Source of the DNA: Lingula anatina
Lineage: Eukaryota; Brachiopoda; Lingulata; Lingulida; Lingulidae
Length of the DNA stretch: 64,000 nucleotides
Direction of reading: 5' to 3'
Assembly: GCF_001039355.2 (NCBI RefSeq)
Contig: NW_019774513.1
Location: forward strand, 178,481 to 242,480
Below are positions 47,621-60,137 of the stretch, piece by piece. The notes beneath the pieces were generated by a model. It ran no database searches and had not been told where the DNA came from. It saw only the letters and a program-made list of their open reading frames with translations. The stretch's first letter is position 1. Every line of letters begins with the position of its first letter. The position numbers and the translations under genes were made by a program.

Positions 47621-49887
47621 TACAAACAAAATGAGGGCAAACTATCTTGTGACATACAACTAATAGTGTGGCTCTTATCGAGCACTTTCCTAACATTTCC
47701 GGAATTCAACACTTCCCCCCGCCCCCATCTCAACACTAAGGCATTTTGATTGGCAAGTGCCCATTACTCTGACTGTCCGGTCCGCAAAGGAGAGGGGGGG
47801 GGGGGTACCGAGTGTAGAAATGTACACGCACACGAAAACGATGGGCAGAAGACAAAAATTGCCCACACCCTTTCTCTTTTAGATATCTTGGTCCGTCACC
47901 TATAACGTTCAGTTGTCACATGAAACGGTTTCTCGGAATTTCATGATCCGTCTCTTCCCAGAAAGGCCAACAGACACCTACGTTTTTAGTTCACTTGTTT
48001 TGCAGGGTCTCACTTCCCAGAAATGTTAATTCTCACCTCATCATCTGCCACCAGGCTTATGAAACCATTTCATTTACACGTACATCTTTTTCTCTAGCAA
48101 CACATAATATTCGTTTCCATGTTTATCACATTCTTGACTTCCCTCCTAAGAAGGTTCCAGGCGCTGATCCGTGGTCTAATAACAGCAACCCTGTACAAAA
48201 TAATGGCGATTGTGCAGACGTAGTTTTACGGTGACCTCAGACAAATGGTTTGTCCTATTCTGGTTAAATGTTGAAGTCAAGTCAAGTTCCTTAATGTCAT
48301 GACATTTTTCCTCGAGGCAGGTGTGTTATCAGGCTCTCTTCTTTGGGTGTGGTCTGCTTTACCCACGCAGTCTTGCCCACGTACCTGTTTGGATATGGTG
48401 TTGTCTAACCCTCTGAATGGTTCTTATGAAGAAAAGTACTTAACCCAACCTTCTGGCAATTCGGCGGGTCGAAACTCCCTTCTATATGAAATGCATAATC
48501 ACAATGCATCCCTCCCAGTTAGGATCCGATATTTAAAATATAGTGTTGGAATATTTCATTGGTCAGGCTAGGTAGGATAATATTCTATTACTTACACTCT
48601 CAATTTACACGATTACCGGTTGCCTAGTTTTTACGTAACAGTATGTGTAAATATGTGGATTAAAAAAAGGTAAAGGAGACCCTCTTGGGTAGGTGGAGTA
48701 TTTCCTTCCATATAAATTCACTGTTGTTTGAGCATAACATAAGCATATCTACAATAAACTTCCACCAAATGCAAGAGAGCATGATCAGAATACAGCCACG
48801 AAATCAGATTCCATCATAACATACCACCTCTAGAGACATGACTGGCAAATGTGTAGGATGAAGAAGACAAAAAACAGAGAGCAGAGTAAATATTTATAGA
48901 ACAACATAACAGCGAGCGACACCATTATTCCTTTTCCGTGGAAGTCGGTCTCCAAGAATAAGCAATTATTTTATCGCAAGCACGCAAAATAGAAAAGATA
49001 TTCGACATGACGGGAAATGGCAGCATATGGTATGTCATTACTTTTTGCTATTCTGATGAACAACGTCGAATGAATCAAAGCATCACTCTCTCCGCTGTCC
49101 AAGAACACGCAATTAAGTGAATCAAGATTAATATAAAGACAAAAAAAAGAAGTAAATAGCTATTGTTTTGTTATAGCCGGACACGTGTCATAGAGAGGGA
49201 CATGTAAATATACATTATTTTCTTGCAACATTGGCATCAGAGATTGTGGTGGGAAAAAAGTGTTAAAGGCAAGCGTAGTTTTTTTCACATCATTCATTAG
49301 TCCTTGTCCTACCCAGACAATATTTTGACTTTTATGACAAAAGACAAAGATACCAACGTTTCTGTATCTGACCTCTTCATAATCACAAGAATGCTGTCTT
49401 GGGTGTTACTGCACCCAGGAATTTTTTTGGACCAAGACGGTGACGGGAAAACATGATATTCTCAATATTTTTGTACCTAGTCGTTATGTAATCCCTACAT
49501 TTTCCTTCTTCCTCGTTATCTTGTTGACTCGTTTTAAAATTGAGAGAAAATGAAAGAAAATGACTTTCTAGCATAATCAGAAAAAAATAAAAAAGCTGCA
49601 TACCGGTTTTAATTAGAAATGTTTAGTTTGTTAATTATCATAAAAAAATTCAAAGTCAAGTACATGTAGTGTCATAAAAACCTTTCACTTGTGACTTAAT
49701 TTTATGGCGTAGAAAATGGAAAAGCTATTTTCTCATATTCTTCGTCGTAATGTAACTTACTAAGTGAAAAGAAAAAATATTTTTACTGTAATCACATACA
49801 TTTTATCTTTTATGGAACATTTTTACAAAAGTAAAATTGACATGCCTCCTCTAATTTGCAACGTATAATAATCAGTTTTCCTGTATT

Positions 49888-50368
49888 CTGTTCAACCCCA
49901 GCAGATAGTTAGTGATCGATTCATGGTTGGGCGAATTCGTTTTATTCGTCCAAGCTCATTTAAAGGGGCCATTCCCTTTGGAATGGTCGGTCTACGTAGA
50001 TTGATCCTACTCGACGGGGACTCTCGCTGACTGCCATCAGTTTGAATCGACCACCCTTACCAAATACCCATAAAACTCTCTGAAACTAGTAACAATTATA
50101 TCACCAAACTGAGCTGTGAAATATTACGGGCATCAATTCTTTACATTTAATTGAGAGAAGAACAGTATGATCCAGATTAAAAGACAGCAATAGATTTGAT
50201 AACCATAACGCAAATCCAACTGAGTGGGACACAGTGGATTTTAATTGCGACAAGGAGGCTGTTACTTTACAGTATAAATTATAATATTATGCATCGACGA
50301 TTGGCTTAATCAGTGCTTAATTGACTGAGATTTATCTTAACACTTTCTAAAGCACTTGACGTCATACT
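49888..50368. repeat. 0.48 kb repeated block, copy 1
   Basis: From ctgttcaaccccagcagat to gacgtcatact. It recurs at 50835-51311 with a 4-base indel (gatagttagtgatc against gatagtgatc) and a few single changes. Copy 1 is followed by a LINE 3' end and then by the 'n' at 50834. Confidence 0.93.
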
Positions 50369-50833
50369 CAATTCAATTTCAATTTCAATTTATTTCTGTA
50401 CTGGTACATAGATTGTCATGACCTTGTACAATATGATATACAAATGACGATACAATACAGTTAGTGTATTACCATCTTTATATAATGAAGATAAGTACTA
50501 GTAAAATTACTCATAAAATATTCTATCTAAGCAATGAGATAAACCTTGGTGTGATTATAAATTTACCATAAACATACTATAAACATGTTACACAAAAAGA
50601 ATATGTTTTTAAAGAACTTAAAACCACCGTTACATAGCTGTTTACATGGCTGCTTGATGACATTGATAATTACGATTAATGACAATTACATAAGACATAT
50701 AAGTAAATAAGTTACACAGATATAAATATTGTGCCATGTTCAGTCCCACTGCCGAGTCACTTCTCACAACAGTGGGACCATACACTGACATTTTAAAGGG
50801 ATATGCTAAGAGTTACCAAGCAGAGCAAACACT
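50369..50833 (-). mobile_element. 3' end of a non-LTR retrotransposon (LINE), - strand, cut by an assembly join
   Basis: On the - strand the sequence ends in repeated units attgaaattgaaattgaatt after aataaa, a short tandem-repeat tail typical of CR1/L2-like LINEs in place of poly(A). Upstream of it, a hairpin stem pairs TCCCACTG with CAGTGGGA (50744-50774). The element is missing from copy 2, where gacgtcatact runs straight into gatgtaag (51312). The 5' part is lost at the 'n' at 50834. No reverse transcriptase frame is present. Confidence 0.65.
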
Positions 50834-50834
50834 N

Positions 50835-51311
50835 CTGTTCAACCCCAGCAGATAGTGATCGATTCATGGTTGGGCGAATTCGTTTTATTCGTCCAAGCTC
50901 ATTGAAAGGGGCCATTCCCTTTGGAATGGTCGGTCTACGTAGATTGATCCTACTCGACGGGGACTCTCGCTGACTGCCATCAGTTTGAATCGACCACCCT
51001 TACCAAATACCCATAAAACTCTCTGAAACTAGTAACAATTATATCACCAAACTGAGCTGTGAAATATTACGGGCATCAATTCTTTACATTTAATTGAGAG
51101 AAGAACAGTATGATCCAGATTAAAAGACAGCAATAGATTTGATAACCATAACGCAAATCCAACTGAGTGGGACACAGTGGATTTTAATTGCGACAAGGAG
51201 GCTGTTACTTTACAGTATAAATTATAATATTATGCATTGACGATTGGCTTAATTAGTGCTTAATTGACTGAGATTTATCTTAACACTTTCTAAAGCACTT
51301 GACGTCATACT
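50835..51311. repeat. 0.48 kb repeated block, copy 2
   Basis: Starts immediately after the single 'n' with the same sequence as 49888 and continues into unique right flank at 51312, so it is the copy without the LINE. Confidence 0.93.
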
Positions 51312-52952
51312 GATGTAAGTAGAATCACTAATTCTCTTGACAAAAAAGATGTAATTACGTGTCAGGATGTTCCCTTGTGCTTAACTTACTCAGAAGATTA
51401 ATTTTGGTCTTATCTAAAAGACCGTAATTGCGTTTATATTCACTCTTGTGAGCGTATTTAACAGCGGGAGCAAACCCAGTCCTGTGGAAAACAAAGATAA
51501 ACAATGGCACAAAAATAGCATCGTTCAGCTTTTTTTTTAAATCTAAGATCTAGGCCTGATAGATGAGACTTTTTTCGGATAATCAAAATGAATTTCTGAA
51601 TCATACAAAAATTAAAAAAAATGAGCCATCCTGTTCTCCTGTAAGAAAACATGATTCTGTAAACCACAAAATATGACGCAAACCGAAATTACAAAAAAAA
51701 AAAAAAAAAAGGAGTGGCTTCGAGCAAGACTCATGGTCACCCTTCCCATTGACCTCAAATGCGTGCCAATTGCCCAGATATCAATATCTCACCATGGCAT
51801 AGGTACAGAATATTGGCTCAATGATCTCACCAATCTAAACCGACCAGACTGGGTCTCCTTCAATTATTTTACTTTAAAAAGACCATTCAGATTCAATTCG
51901 CACAAACAAAATGACATTTAACAGTATGTCAGATATAACAGATGTGATTGACATTCCTATAGGACAAACCTCCAAATTTTTAATTCAAATGCCCCGACTA
52001 CCAAAATGCATTCAAAATAAAAAAGGGATACATGAATATATATATATATCCGGAATCGTTTTCACATCAGTTTTAAGAACGAACCCACTTAACTCCGGCT
52101 CGTGTATAAATGAGCCTTAATGTTTGTCGCTATTTTAATTCAGAAAAAAATGTATACACGTGGAGGGGAGGGGTAGTCAAGTTCAGATACATAACTGTTT
52201 TATAAAAATTAATAATTATGCTGCAATACATAAGCAATTTTTGTAATTTACTTGCGTTGAAAAGTGAAAGGATCACACCCCTAATAGCAAGTAATAAGTA
52301 CATGTAGTCAAATAAGTGAAGAAAAAATATCGAGTCATATTGAGTGCGAGTTTAATTTCTTAAAGAGTCAACAAGGGTAAAATTGTTTTCGGGTTAGGAA
52401 AATATATAAAATATCAAAGCCACATATATTTCATTTGTTTGGTTAATTTCACAATCAAATTGTAAGTTTTTGTCACTAACTGTATTTGGGATAAGATCCA
52501 AGAGTGAATAATTTAAATATTTAAATTTTAATTCAATTTTTTTTAAATATTTTTTTAATTGAAAGTTATGCTCGTAGAGATAGTGGAATAAAACAGCAGA
52601 ATGGAAAATTCCGATAATCACGCAAAAGGCAATGTTAGGAAACTAGTAAACTCGTGATCGGTAGGGATAATTAAAATATGTACTCTTAAATTTGTATGAA
52701 AAGTCAACGCTTGAAAGCTCCAACTCGTCGTCGTCACTATACTGTTTAAATAAAAAATGCTCTCTATCTATCTATCTATCTATCGATCGATCTATCTATA
52801 TATATGCATGCGGTGTAATTACGAGACACAACGAAAATATAATTGCATGTCCAAAGAAGCCTTTTGCAATTGAACTAAGTTAATCAGTGATAACTTTAGG
52901 AGATAAGTCTCATTGTGGTTAACAGTGACCTTTCATTTCGCAACGATGGTAT

Positions 52953-52960
52953 ATGCTACG

Positions 52961-53001
<41 letters not shown>
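52953..53001. repeat. (TA)n microsatellite
   Basis: About 20 TA units. A nearby tetranucleotide run (ATCT)n lies at 52767-52800. Confidence 0.9.
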
Positions 53002-53002
<1 letters not shown>

Positions 53003-55586
53003 GGCTATTTTGTCAATAAATGCGGCGTCGGTTCTACTCCAAGATAACCTTATAATGATGCCATCTCAGCACTTGAGGTGTAGTCGTAAGGAATTGATCC
53101 GATGGAAAATCAATGCAGTGCACGTCATAAGGGAGACCTGGGAAGCCAGAGAAATGTTAGGCTTATCAGCTGCATGCTACCTGTAGAAACCGCTCTGTGT
53201 GTTATATGTGTTCGGTTTGAATCATGATATACCTGTGTAAACGTTGAATGCCGTTAATTAAAAAACGTGGTTTTAAGAATTGCTTCTTGCACAAAATTGT
53301 CGACTAGTTTGCATCAATTTCAATTCAAAAATGAAATAAGAAATGCATTCACCATTTAAATCACCGATACGCACATTTGAAATGAAAAGCGCCTCTTTAT
53401 GCATTTCGTGCGAAAACTGTTAATCCGAAAGCATGGGACGATTTTGTATAATTTTGATGTTAACTGCAAGGGAGACTTGATCCTGTGCAATGTACTGGTA
53501 CACGTATATACATATATAGAGCACCCAGTGATCACTCCTATAAATGCACTTTACGAATATGTGTTTTTGAAAATATTGCCACCTATCTCCCTTACTGATC
53601 TATAAATGTTAAAACTACCGGGCTGGTGCTGTTTACGCAATCTGAAAAGCGTTATTAGTTTATGGCCAATAGCAAGTAGGCCTACCCCACAGATATGGTG
53701 ATTTCTCTCTGGCCACAGGGGGCACTAGTAGTCTGTTACACAATTATTGCATACTTTAATTCTTTAGAGACCCCGATATCAGAGGGTAAATGGTCATTGC
53801 ATGAAGTGAATCTTACATTTTAAGTGAATCATAGAAGGGTATAGGCTGAGATATTCCCACTACAATCTGTATGTAATATAAAACGTGCTAAGCAGTCTTA
53901 ATACGTCCTAGTAAAGTCCTATTAATTACGTCCCTGGTAGATAAGGGGATTTTCAGGCAGCTGGTGCATGTGGTAACTCAAATCCAACATAACCACAGCG
54001 CTTGCGTCCCTAGATATCATAATTGACCTCAAGATTTCCAAGTTGCTCTACCCGAGGTAATTGCATCGGTTTTTGTGTCCAAAATAAACGCAATCCTTCT
54101 TTATCGTACTTTATGCAGGCAATGATATATGGCATTGTTGATGTTGTCGCAAACCCTTGGGACTGCAAAGCATCAAATACGAGCGCAGCGAAACCGGCAA
54201 CAAATCTCGCGAGACTGATACTTCAACCAGAAACCAACCGTGTGCACAGATTCCTAGGAAAAATATATACGTAGTCATGATTAGGCAATCCGTGTGTATG
54301 TTTGTCTGGATTGTTGCCAATGGGAGACGATTGACGACTACGTGTAATGTCACGATGCTGCACACAGACAATAGATGAATGAGTAAAATAAATTAGGATA
54401 AAATGAATGAACTAAAAGCCGACATACGTACATGATATACATGTACTAAGCAGGGATGTAAAAGACTGAACATGTAAAGTGTGTGTAAACAAACAAAACA
54501 AAATATTTAAAACTCTTGGAAAACGTCAAATAGTTTTTTCTAATTATTTCTATTTCTGAAATCCATTAATCGAGTACTTGTGCCTTACCCTGAAATGATA
54601 AACTCCCTCCAATTAAGCCTAACTGTTCTGCCTTCCAATCTTAATTGGTTTCTAAAAGCAAAAGAGACACATAATAAACCAAATGGTTTTATGTAAATGT
54701 ATATGCATACCGTAATATACGTAGAGTTTAATCTTTGGGACAAGGTAACAGTGAGAGATTGGATAAACCAGATAATTATTTCCACTGTTTCAGAGCAAGC
54801 CGGTTTCTAAGGCACAGGCCCCATGCTCTCAAGTGCGACAGAAATGGTAGTCCAAGGAATGGAAGTCCAGTGCCTTATATGGTTAGTACAGGTTGAGGTT
54901 GGTCACGAGTACGGGGGTCAGTATGTCACCTGGCTGTACAAAGCAACGGGGAACAGACAGCGGCTACTATATTACAGACCATTCCCGTCAAGCCGGTTAT
55001 TGAGACAACTTTCATAAGTTTACAGCTAAATTTTTCATAGACACCATCTTAAATTACATCTCCAATACTGGTTTTACCCTGGTGCTTATATTCTGACCGC
55101 CTGATAACATCAGTGTTTTCATTGGATAATATCGATTTTCAGCAAGTCACATCACTATGGCAAATAAGTCGATTCCGTTTTGTCTCTTTATTATAATGAA
55201 CCCATTCGACTATCCACGAGTAGGTGCCTGCGCATTTACCAAGGGCCATGGGGTATGGACAGTTAACGCGTTAGGCTTGTTCTTCATGTTTGGGTCAATA
55301 ATGATATAAAAGGCGTTCAATAAATGTGACAAATAATACGCATATTCATGCATTCTGATACTACCGCCACTGTAGCGCTGGCATAGTAGTATTGATGTCT
55401 TAAGACCTTATATGAAAACATCGATTTTTCCTCTCTTCTGACTCAAGCTATTGGCATAAAATTGTATACATTGGAGAACGCAGAGTGCAGCTGCGGCATT
55501 AAATCGAATTAATCAGTCAGAATAAGACGAGATAATACAAGTTCTGCTCAGAGAGATGACTCATCAGGAATTAGTCCTCGCAGTGG

Positions 55587-55614
55587 TCGTCTGCCGTTGA
55601 TTCCAGGCAGACGA
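55587..55614. promoter_or_regulatory. Perfect 9-base hairpin upstream of CDK5R1
   Basis: TCGTCTGCC and GGCAGACGA flank a 10-base loop (gttgattcca). It lies just left of the probable 5' UTR exon and could be a promoter site or an RNA hairpin if transcription begins further left. The function is unknown. Confidence 0.4.
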
Positions 55615-55637
55615 TCGACAAGAATCGACCGCGACGC

Positions 55638-55649
55638 GCCGCCATTTTG
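55638..55649 (-). promoter_or_regulatory. YY1-type motif near the CDK5R1 start region
   Basis: GCCGCCATTTTG is the reverse complement of the YY1 consensus CAAAATGGCGGC, commonly found at or just after animal transcription start sites. It supports a start site near 55600-55650 for the p35 gene. It is a motif match only. Confidence 0.5.
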
Positions 55650-55858
55650 TGAACATTCTTTTTCTCGGAAATTTCAAGGGGAAAGGCGGGGAGCTTCCAG
55701 AAGACCTAAGGACAGGAAAGGTTTCTGAGAAAAGGAAAACTCTCGCAGCGTTTCTGTTAGATAGAGACCAAGATGGCGAAGAGAATTACAACACTGAATT
55801 TGGGTTGTTAACGACGTATTTGACAAAACATTTTATAAACATCAAATTTTTCGACAAG
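55650..55858 (+). other. Probable 5' untranslated exon of CDK5R1
   Basis: A GC-balanced stretch that ends in a strong donor (cgacaag|gtaggt at 55859). The next good acceptor (cgtcctcag, ending 56161) opens the exon containing the p35 start codon. The exon has an open frame without an ATG at its head, and a short upstream ORF from atggcgaag (55772) that stops at TAA. The left edge is unknown. The arrangement is inferred from splice signals only. Confidence 0.5.
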
Positions 55859-56243
55859 GTAGGTTTCGGTTACCTGAACTATATTTAAAAACCATTCTTC
55901 GAAAACTCTTTGGCGGTTCCATATTTATTGAATGGCATCTGATTAACGCGTGCCTACGTAACCTGACGTCCGTTTCCACAGTGTTAATTAACCTGCTAAT
56001 TCCGGCACTGTTAAAACGACAGTATCAGCTTTAGAGCCACAGTAACAACGGAAAAATCAAACATAAAACAAGCAAGCAAGCCTTTTCAAGCATCCCTAGA
56101 AACGCCATACCAGAGGCTGCATTGGGACTATAAATTGTTGACATATTTAAAACGTCCTCAGAGACCAAAGGGTGTTCACGCCAAGCACGCCTGCAAAGAG
56201 GTCGACTCCAAAAGTTGTATTTACTATCGACACTAAAGTCAAC

Positions 56244-57128
56244 ATGGGTACTGTGCTTTCATTCTCCCCGCGACCTCGGCGTCCTTTGTATGAAGACATT
56301 AACTTGAATAATTTCAACTACGAAGTCCTCAACAACAACAAACCTGCTCCACCGAAAGGCGAGAAGGTGGAGAAAAATAACTTTAAAAGACACTCCATCT
56401 TCCTGAGTAGCCTTAGCTGGAAGAAATTCAGCGTGACCGGTAAGAAAAAAGAGAAGAACTTCTTCAAGTTGACCAACAAAATTTCCGGAAAAGTTGACAA
56501 TAACTTGAACAACGTTGAAAACGTCAATCACAACTGCGTACCCAAATCTATATCCTGTTACAATTTGAAGAGTTTCAAAGATGAGAACTTAGCGAAAAGC
56601 AACAACAACAATGTATCGAAGCTACGACCGGTCGTGGCAGCGGCCAGTCCAAAAAAGACTGTCATCCAAGCGTCCACGTCGGAGCTACTCAAATGTTTAG
56701 GGGAATACCTGGCCCAAAGGTGCTACAGAGTGAAGCGTTTGGAACCTAGCGACGCTGTGATGTGGCTTCGCGGCGTCGACCGGGCGCTGTTGCTGCAAGG
56801 ATGGCAAGACATCGGTTTCATCAATCCCGCCAACGTCGTCTTCGTCTTCATGCTGGTGCGCGAGCTCGTCACGAGCGACATGACGTCAGAGCACGAGCTT
56901 CAAGCAGTGACACTGACTTGTCTGTATTTGTCCTATTCTTACATGGGCAACGAAATCAGCTACCCGCTCAAACCTTTCCTGATTGAGGACAATCGTGATC
57001 GATTCTGGGACAGATGCTTACTCGTGGTAAACAAACTCAGCTCAAACATGCTACGAATCAACAGCGATCCTGGATATTTTACCGAAATTTTCACCGAACT
57101 CAAAGGCTATTCGCCCCTGAAGCAATGA
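56244..57128 (+). CDS. CDK5R1: Cyclin-dependent kinase 5 activator 1 (p35)
   Basis: 294-residue intronless coding region starting at ATG 56244. The frame is open further left but without another ATG, and MGTVLSFSP matches the conserved p35 N-terminus, where Gly2 is myristoylated and anchors the protein to membranes. A basic cluster with [15 protein letters not shown] (48-62) matches the vertebrate p10 region. A Lys/Asn-rich linker follows (about 66-140). The cyclin-box-like activation domain at about 144-290 begins [19 protein letters not shown] and contains [39 protein letters not shown] and ISYPLKPFL, all very close to other animals. It activates CDK5 in neurons, controlling migration, neurite growth and synapse function. 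Vertebrate p35 is about 307 residues, so the length is normal. No frameshift or missing core motif is seen. A fly-type Cdk5alpha identity is the same family. Confidence 0.97.
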   Translation: MGTVLSFSPRPRRPLYEDINLNNFNYEVLNNNKPAPPKGEKVEKNNFKRHSIFLSSLSWKKFSVTGKKKEKNFFKLTNKISGKVDNNLNNVENVNHNCVPKSISCYNLKSFKDENLAKSNNNNVSKLRPVVAAASPKKTVIQASTSELLKCLGEYLAQRCYRVKRLEPSDAVMWLRGVDRALLLQGWQDIGFINPANVVFVFMLVRELVTSDMTSEHELQAVTLTCLYLSYSYMGNEISYPLKPFLIEDNRDRFWDRCLLVVNKLSSNMLRINSDPGYFTEIFTELKGYSPLKQ

Positions 57129-59158
57129 AGATTGACCTAGAAACCCGTTACTGTCTATCTACATAGGTAATGTAATTAAACCAGAAGCAGAGTCATAAGA
57201 CACATTGATATTGCCTAGATTTGAGTGTGCTTGTTACTGTGAAAAAAAAATGGTACAGAATCCAAATAGTACAGCACCGCTATTATTAAGACCCACACGC
57301 GCGTTTCGCAACACTTTTTGTGTCGATATTGTTTTAGTGCGCGTGTACTTTTATAAATCGAAATTGTAACAGTAGTTTATGTTAGTATTGTAAGCGGAAT
57401 ACGCGCATTTTGTTTTACTTTAAAATCGCATTTCACAGGAGTGGTACATCTGACCGTAGTTAAAATGAAATCCACTCTATGACCTCATCCTTTTAAAGAG
57501 TCACTTGGGATTCTATAAAAAACAAGACATGGGACATAATGGACCTACTCCCTACCAGAGTTCCTGGCTGAAGGACTCCCGACCAACCGGTATTGTAACG
57601 GGTAGAGGGGCGTCTGGTCCCTCCAGTGTGTGAAAGTCCCGTCCGCAGATGAAACCCGTAATTAATAAGGTCGCCGCATGCAAGCTCGGAATTTAACGTC
57701 GCGCAGGGTTCTTATGGCGTGGGCTGTACCGTATGTTTTAACTAGTGTATCTACGATAAAAACGATATTCTGTGCCTCTAACGGAACACAGTGCAAGAGC
57801 CACAAAAATATTATAAGGCATAAGGCAGATGTTGCTCCTGGTATGTTAGTATAAATGATAAATATATCGTGGAATCTACTTGAATTAGTTGCTTTAAGGG
57901 GATTTGTAGAGGCCCTTACTGAAAAAGTTCTTGAAGGCTGAAGCTGTAATGCATAATGGTTTTCCCATGGGGTTAGTTGTAATCAGGCAAAGATAGCAAA
58001 AACAAAACAGATGCTTGAATCTTTCTCCATATATTTCTGTTTTTGATATTTATATAGGGCTCTTACGAAGTTGCTTTATTGTTACGTAGTTGTTATATGA
58101 TTTTCTGTTTGTTTTTCCTTTTCTTAAATATTTATTATTATAATGATTTTTTAAGGGGGGGAGGGGGAGCTTTTCGTATCATATAAAGAGAACGTCCACT
58201 ATAAGCGTTAGCGTTTTAGGCCTGTATTCGAAACGAAGAGAGAATGATACCGCAAGCAGCACATTTTTTTTTTGCTCGCCATAGACATATTGATGCTCAG
58301 ACTAATGGTTGTTAAGCTCTTCATAATTCTCTCTCGATCTACATGGGAGGTATTGATTTATGCTAATTTACACTGTGTCTACTTAATATACCGATGATAG
58401 TATTGGCGTTCCTCTTAACGGGGAAGGTTTTTTTGTGTGGTTGCAACGTGTCTGCTGTAGGAAATTAAATGCTCATATTAAGTCTGTGTTCCGCGGCCAT
58501 CGATCGGTGAAAGTATTGTAGATTTTCAATGGAAGAGATAGTGTTCATACACATTATTAACACAAAGCAGTATCCAAGGTGACTTCCTGTGTTAAGGTTT
58601 TGATTAATTGGTTCTATTGATGTTTTATATATAATGTAACACTCGGCTAAATACTTATGATATATATCTTCCCCAACCACGTCGTCTCAAATTAGTGACA
58701 AATTTTCTCACTTTTATTATCTGGCAATGTCAGAATATAATGCTTCATCCTGGTATGATGGCTCATTTTCTACAGATAATTTGCTGACCTCTCAAGCCTT
58801 AGGAGTGTGTACGTAACGAAATAGGAAAGTAATTACAAACTATACTTTTTATCTTGTATGAATAGCGTATTTGATATTACTTGTTATATCTGTCGTATTG
58901 TCTGAATTAAGAACTTTCTTCCACAGAGTTCTAAATAGCAAGTGGAGGTATTCCATATCCATTTGCCCAGGTCTAGCCCGATATTGTAACAGTCATCGTT
59001 AAACTATATGTTTCATTTACAGAGAACTGTAAAGAAAAAACATCTATTTCTATGTATTGTATTGGGTAAATCGTTATAAAAAATGTTTAAAAAAAGGGAC
59101 GAATGCTGTTGTTTACTACATTGATTTGCCTTCTTTGAAACAACAACAACAACAACAA

Positions 59159-59165
59159 CAACAAC

Positions 59166-59198
<33 letters not shown>

Positions 59199-59647
59199 AA
59201 TTCTATAACGCCCTTAACAATGTTCAATGCATTAATACACTTGTATCAATATTAACCCATCATTTTGCTTTTTGTATCTTATAACGGCAATACTCGATCG
59301 GAAAATTGTTTTTATTTATAAGGATAAAATAACAACATGGTATATATAGACGATTTTCATTGTGGTGCACATTGATATGTACAGGTAATGCCCCTCCTAA
59401 ATTTTGACCCACTTACGTCACTCTAGCCCTGGCCAGTATGTATCTAATAGCAGCACATATTTAGGCCTATACCGACACTCGTTTTTTCCGAGGGGTCTAT
59501 ACTTGCATTTTAGTATACTACAGGTATATATCAAAGACCTAGCAGATTAATACAGCTAACTATCCAACGTGACTTTGTCTGTCACGGGTATATCTATTTG
59601 GTAAAATAAATTATGGTAAGATAAGATATTCTGTATTATGCCACCGC
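59159..59647. repeat. 0.49 kb repeated block, copy 1
   Basis: From an AAT run to gccaccgc. It recurs at an offset of 490 (59649-60137) with a few single changes (for example ccctggccag against ccctgcccag). It ends at the single 'n' at 59648. A (CAA)n run lies just left at 59141-59165. Confidence 0.93.
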
Positions 59648-59648
59648 N

Positions 59649-59688
<40 letters not shown>

Positions 59689-60137
59689 AATTCTATAACG
59701 CCCTTAACAATGTTCAATGCATTAATACATTTGTATCAATATTAACCCATCATTTTGCTTTTTGTATCTTATAACGGCAATACTCGATCGGAAAATTGTT
59801 TTTATTTATAAGGATAAAATAACAACATGGTATATATAGACGATTTTCATTGTGGTGCACATTGATATGTACAGGTAATGCCCCTCCTAAATTTTGACCC
59901 ACTTACGTCACTCTAGCCCTGCCCAGTATGTATCTAATAGCAGCACATATTTAGGCCTATACCGACACTCGTTTTTTCCGAGGGGTCTATACTTGCATTT
60001 TAGTATACTACAGGTATATATCAAAGACCTAGCAGATTAATACAGCTAACTGTCCAACGTGACTTTGTCTGTCACGGGTATATCTATTTGGTAAAATACA
60101 TTATGGTAAGATAAGATATTCTGTATTATGCCACCGC
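59649..60137. repeat. 0.49 kb repeated block, copy 2
   Basis: Starts within an AAT run right after the 'n' and continues into unique flank (tgataggattcc), so it is the copy contiguous with the right side. Confidence 0.93.

Larger units (their letters stand above)
38601..55500. other. Long gene-poor stretch between the bHLH gene and CDK5R1
   Basis: About 17 kb with no recognised gene on either strand. Contents are microsatellites, a sequencing gap, two short inverted-repeat elements, a LINE 3' end and a repeated block, listed separately. Short open frames, for example on the + strand at 40486-40752 and the - strand at 41504-41797, have no recognisable domain. Confidence 0.5.

Noticed and set aside
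56172-56243. 24-residue N-terminal extension of p35
   Set aside because: It begins at GTG, and the conserved MGTVLS start with its myristoylation glycine lies at 56244.
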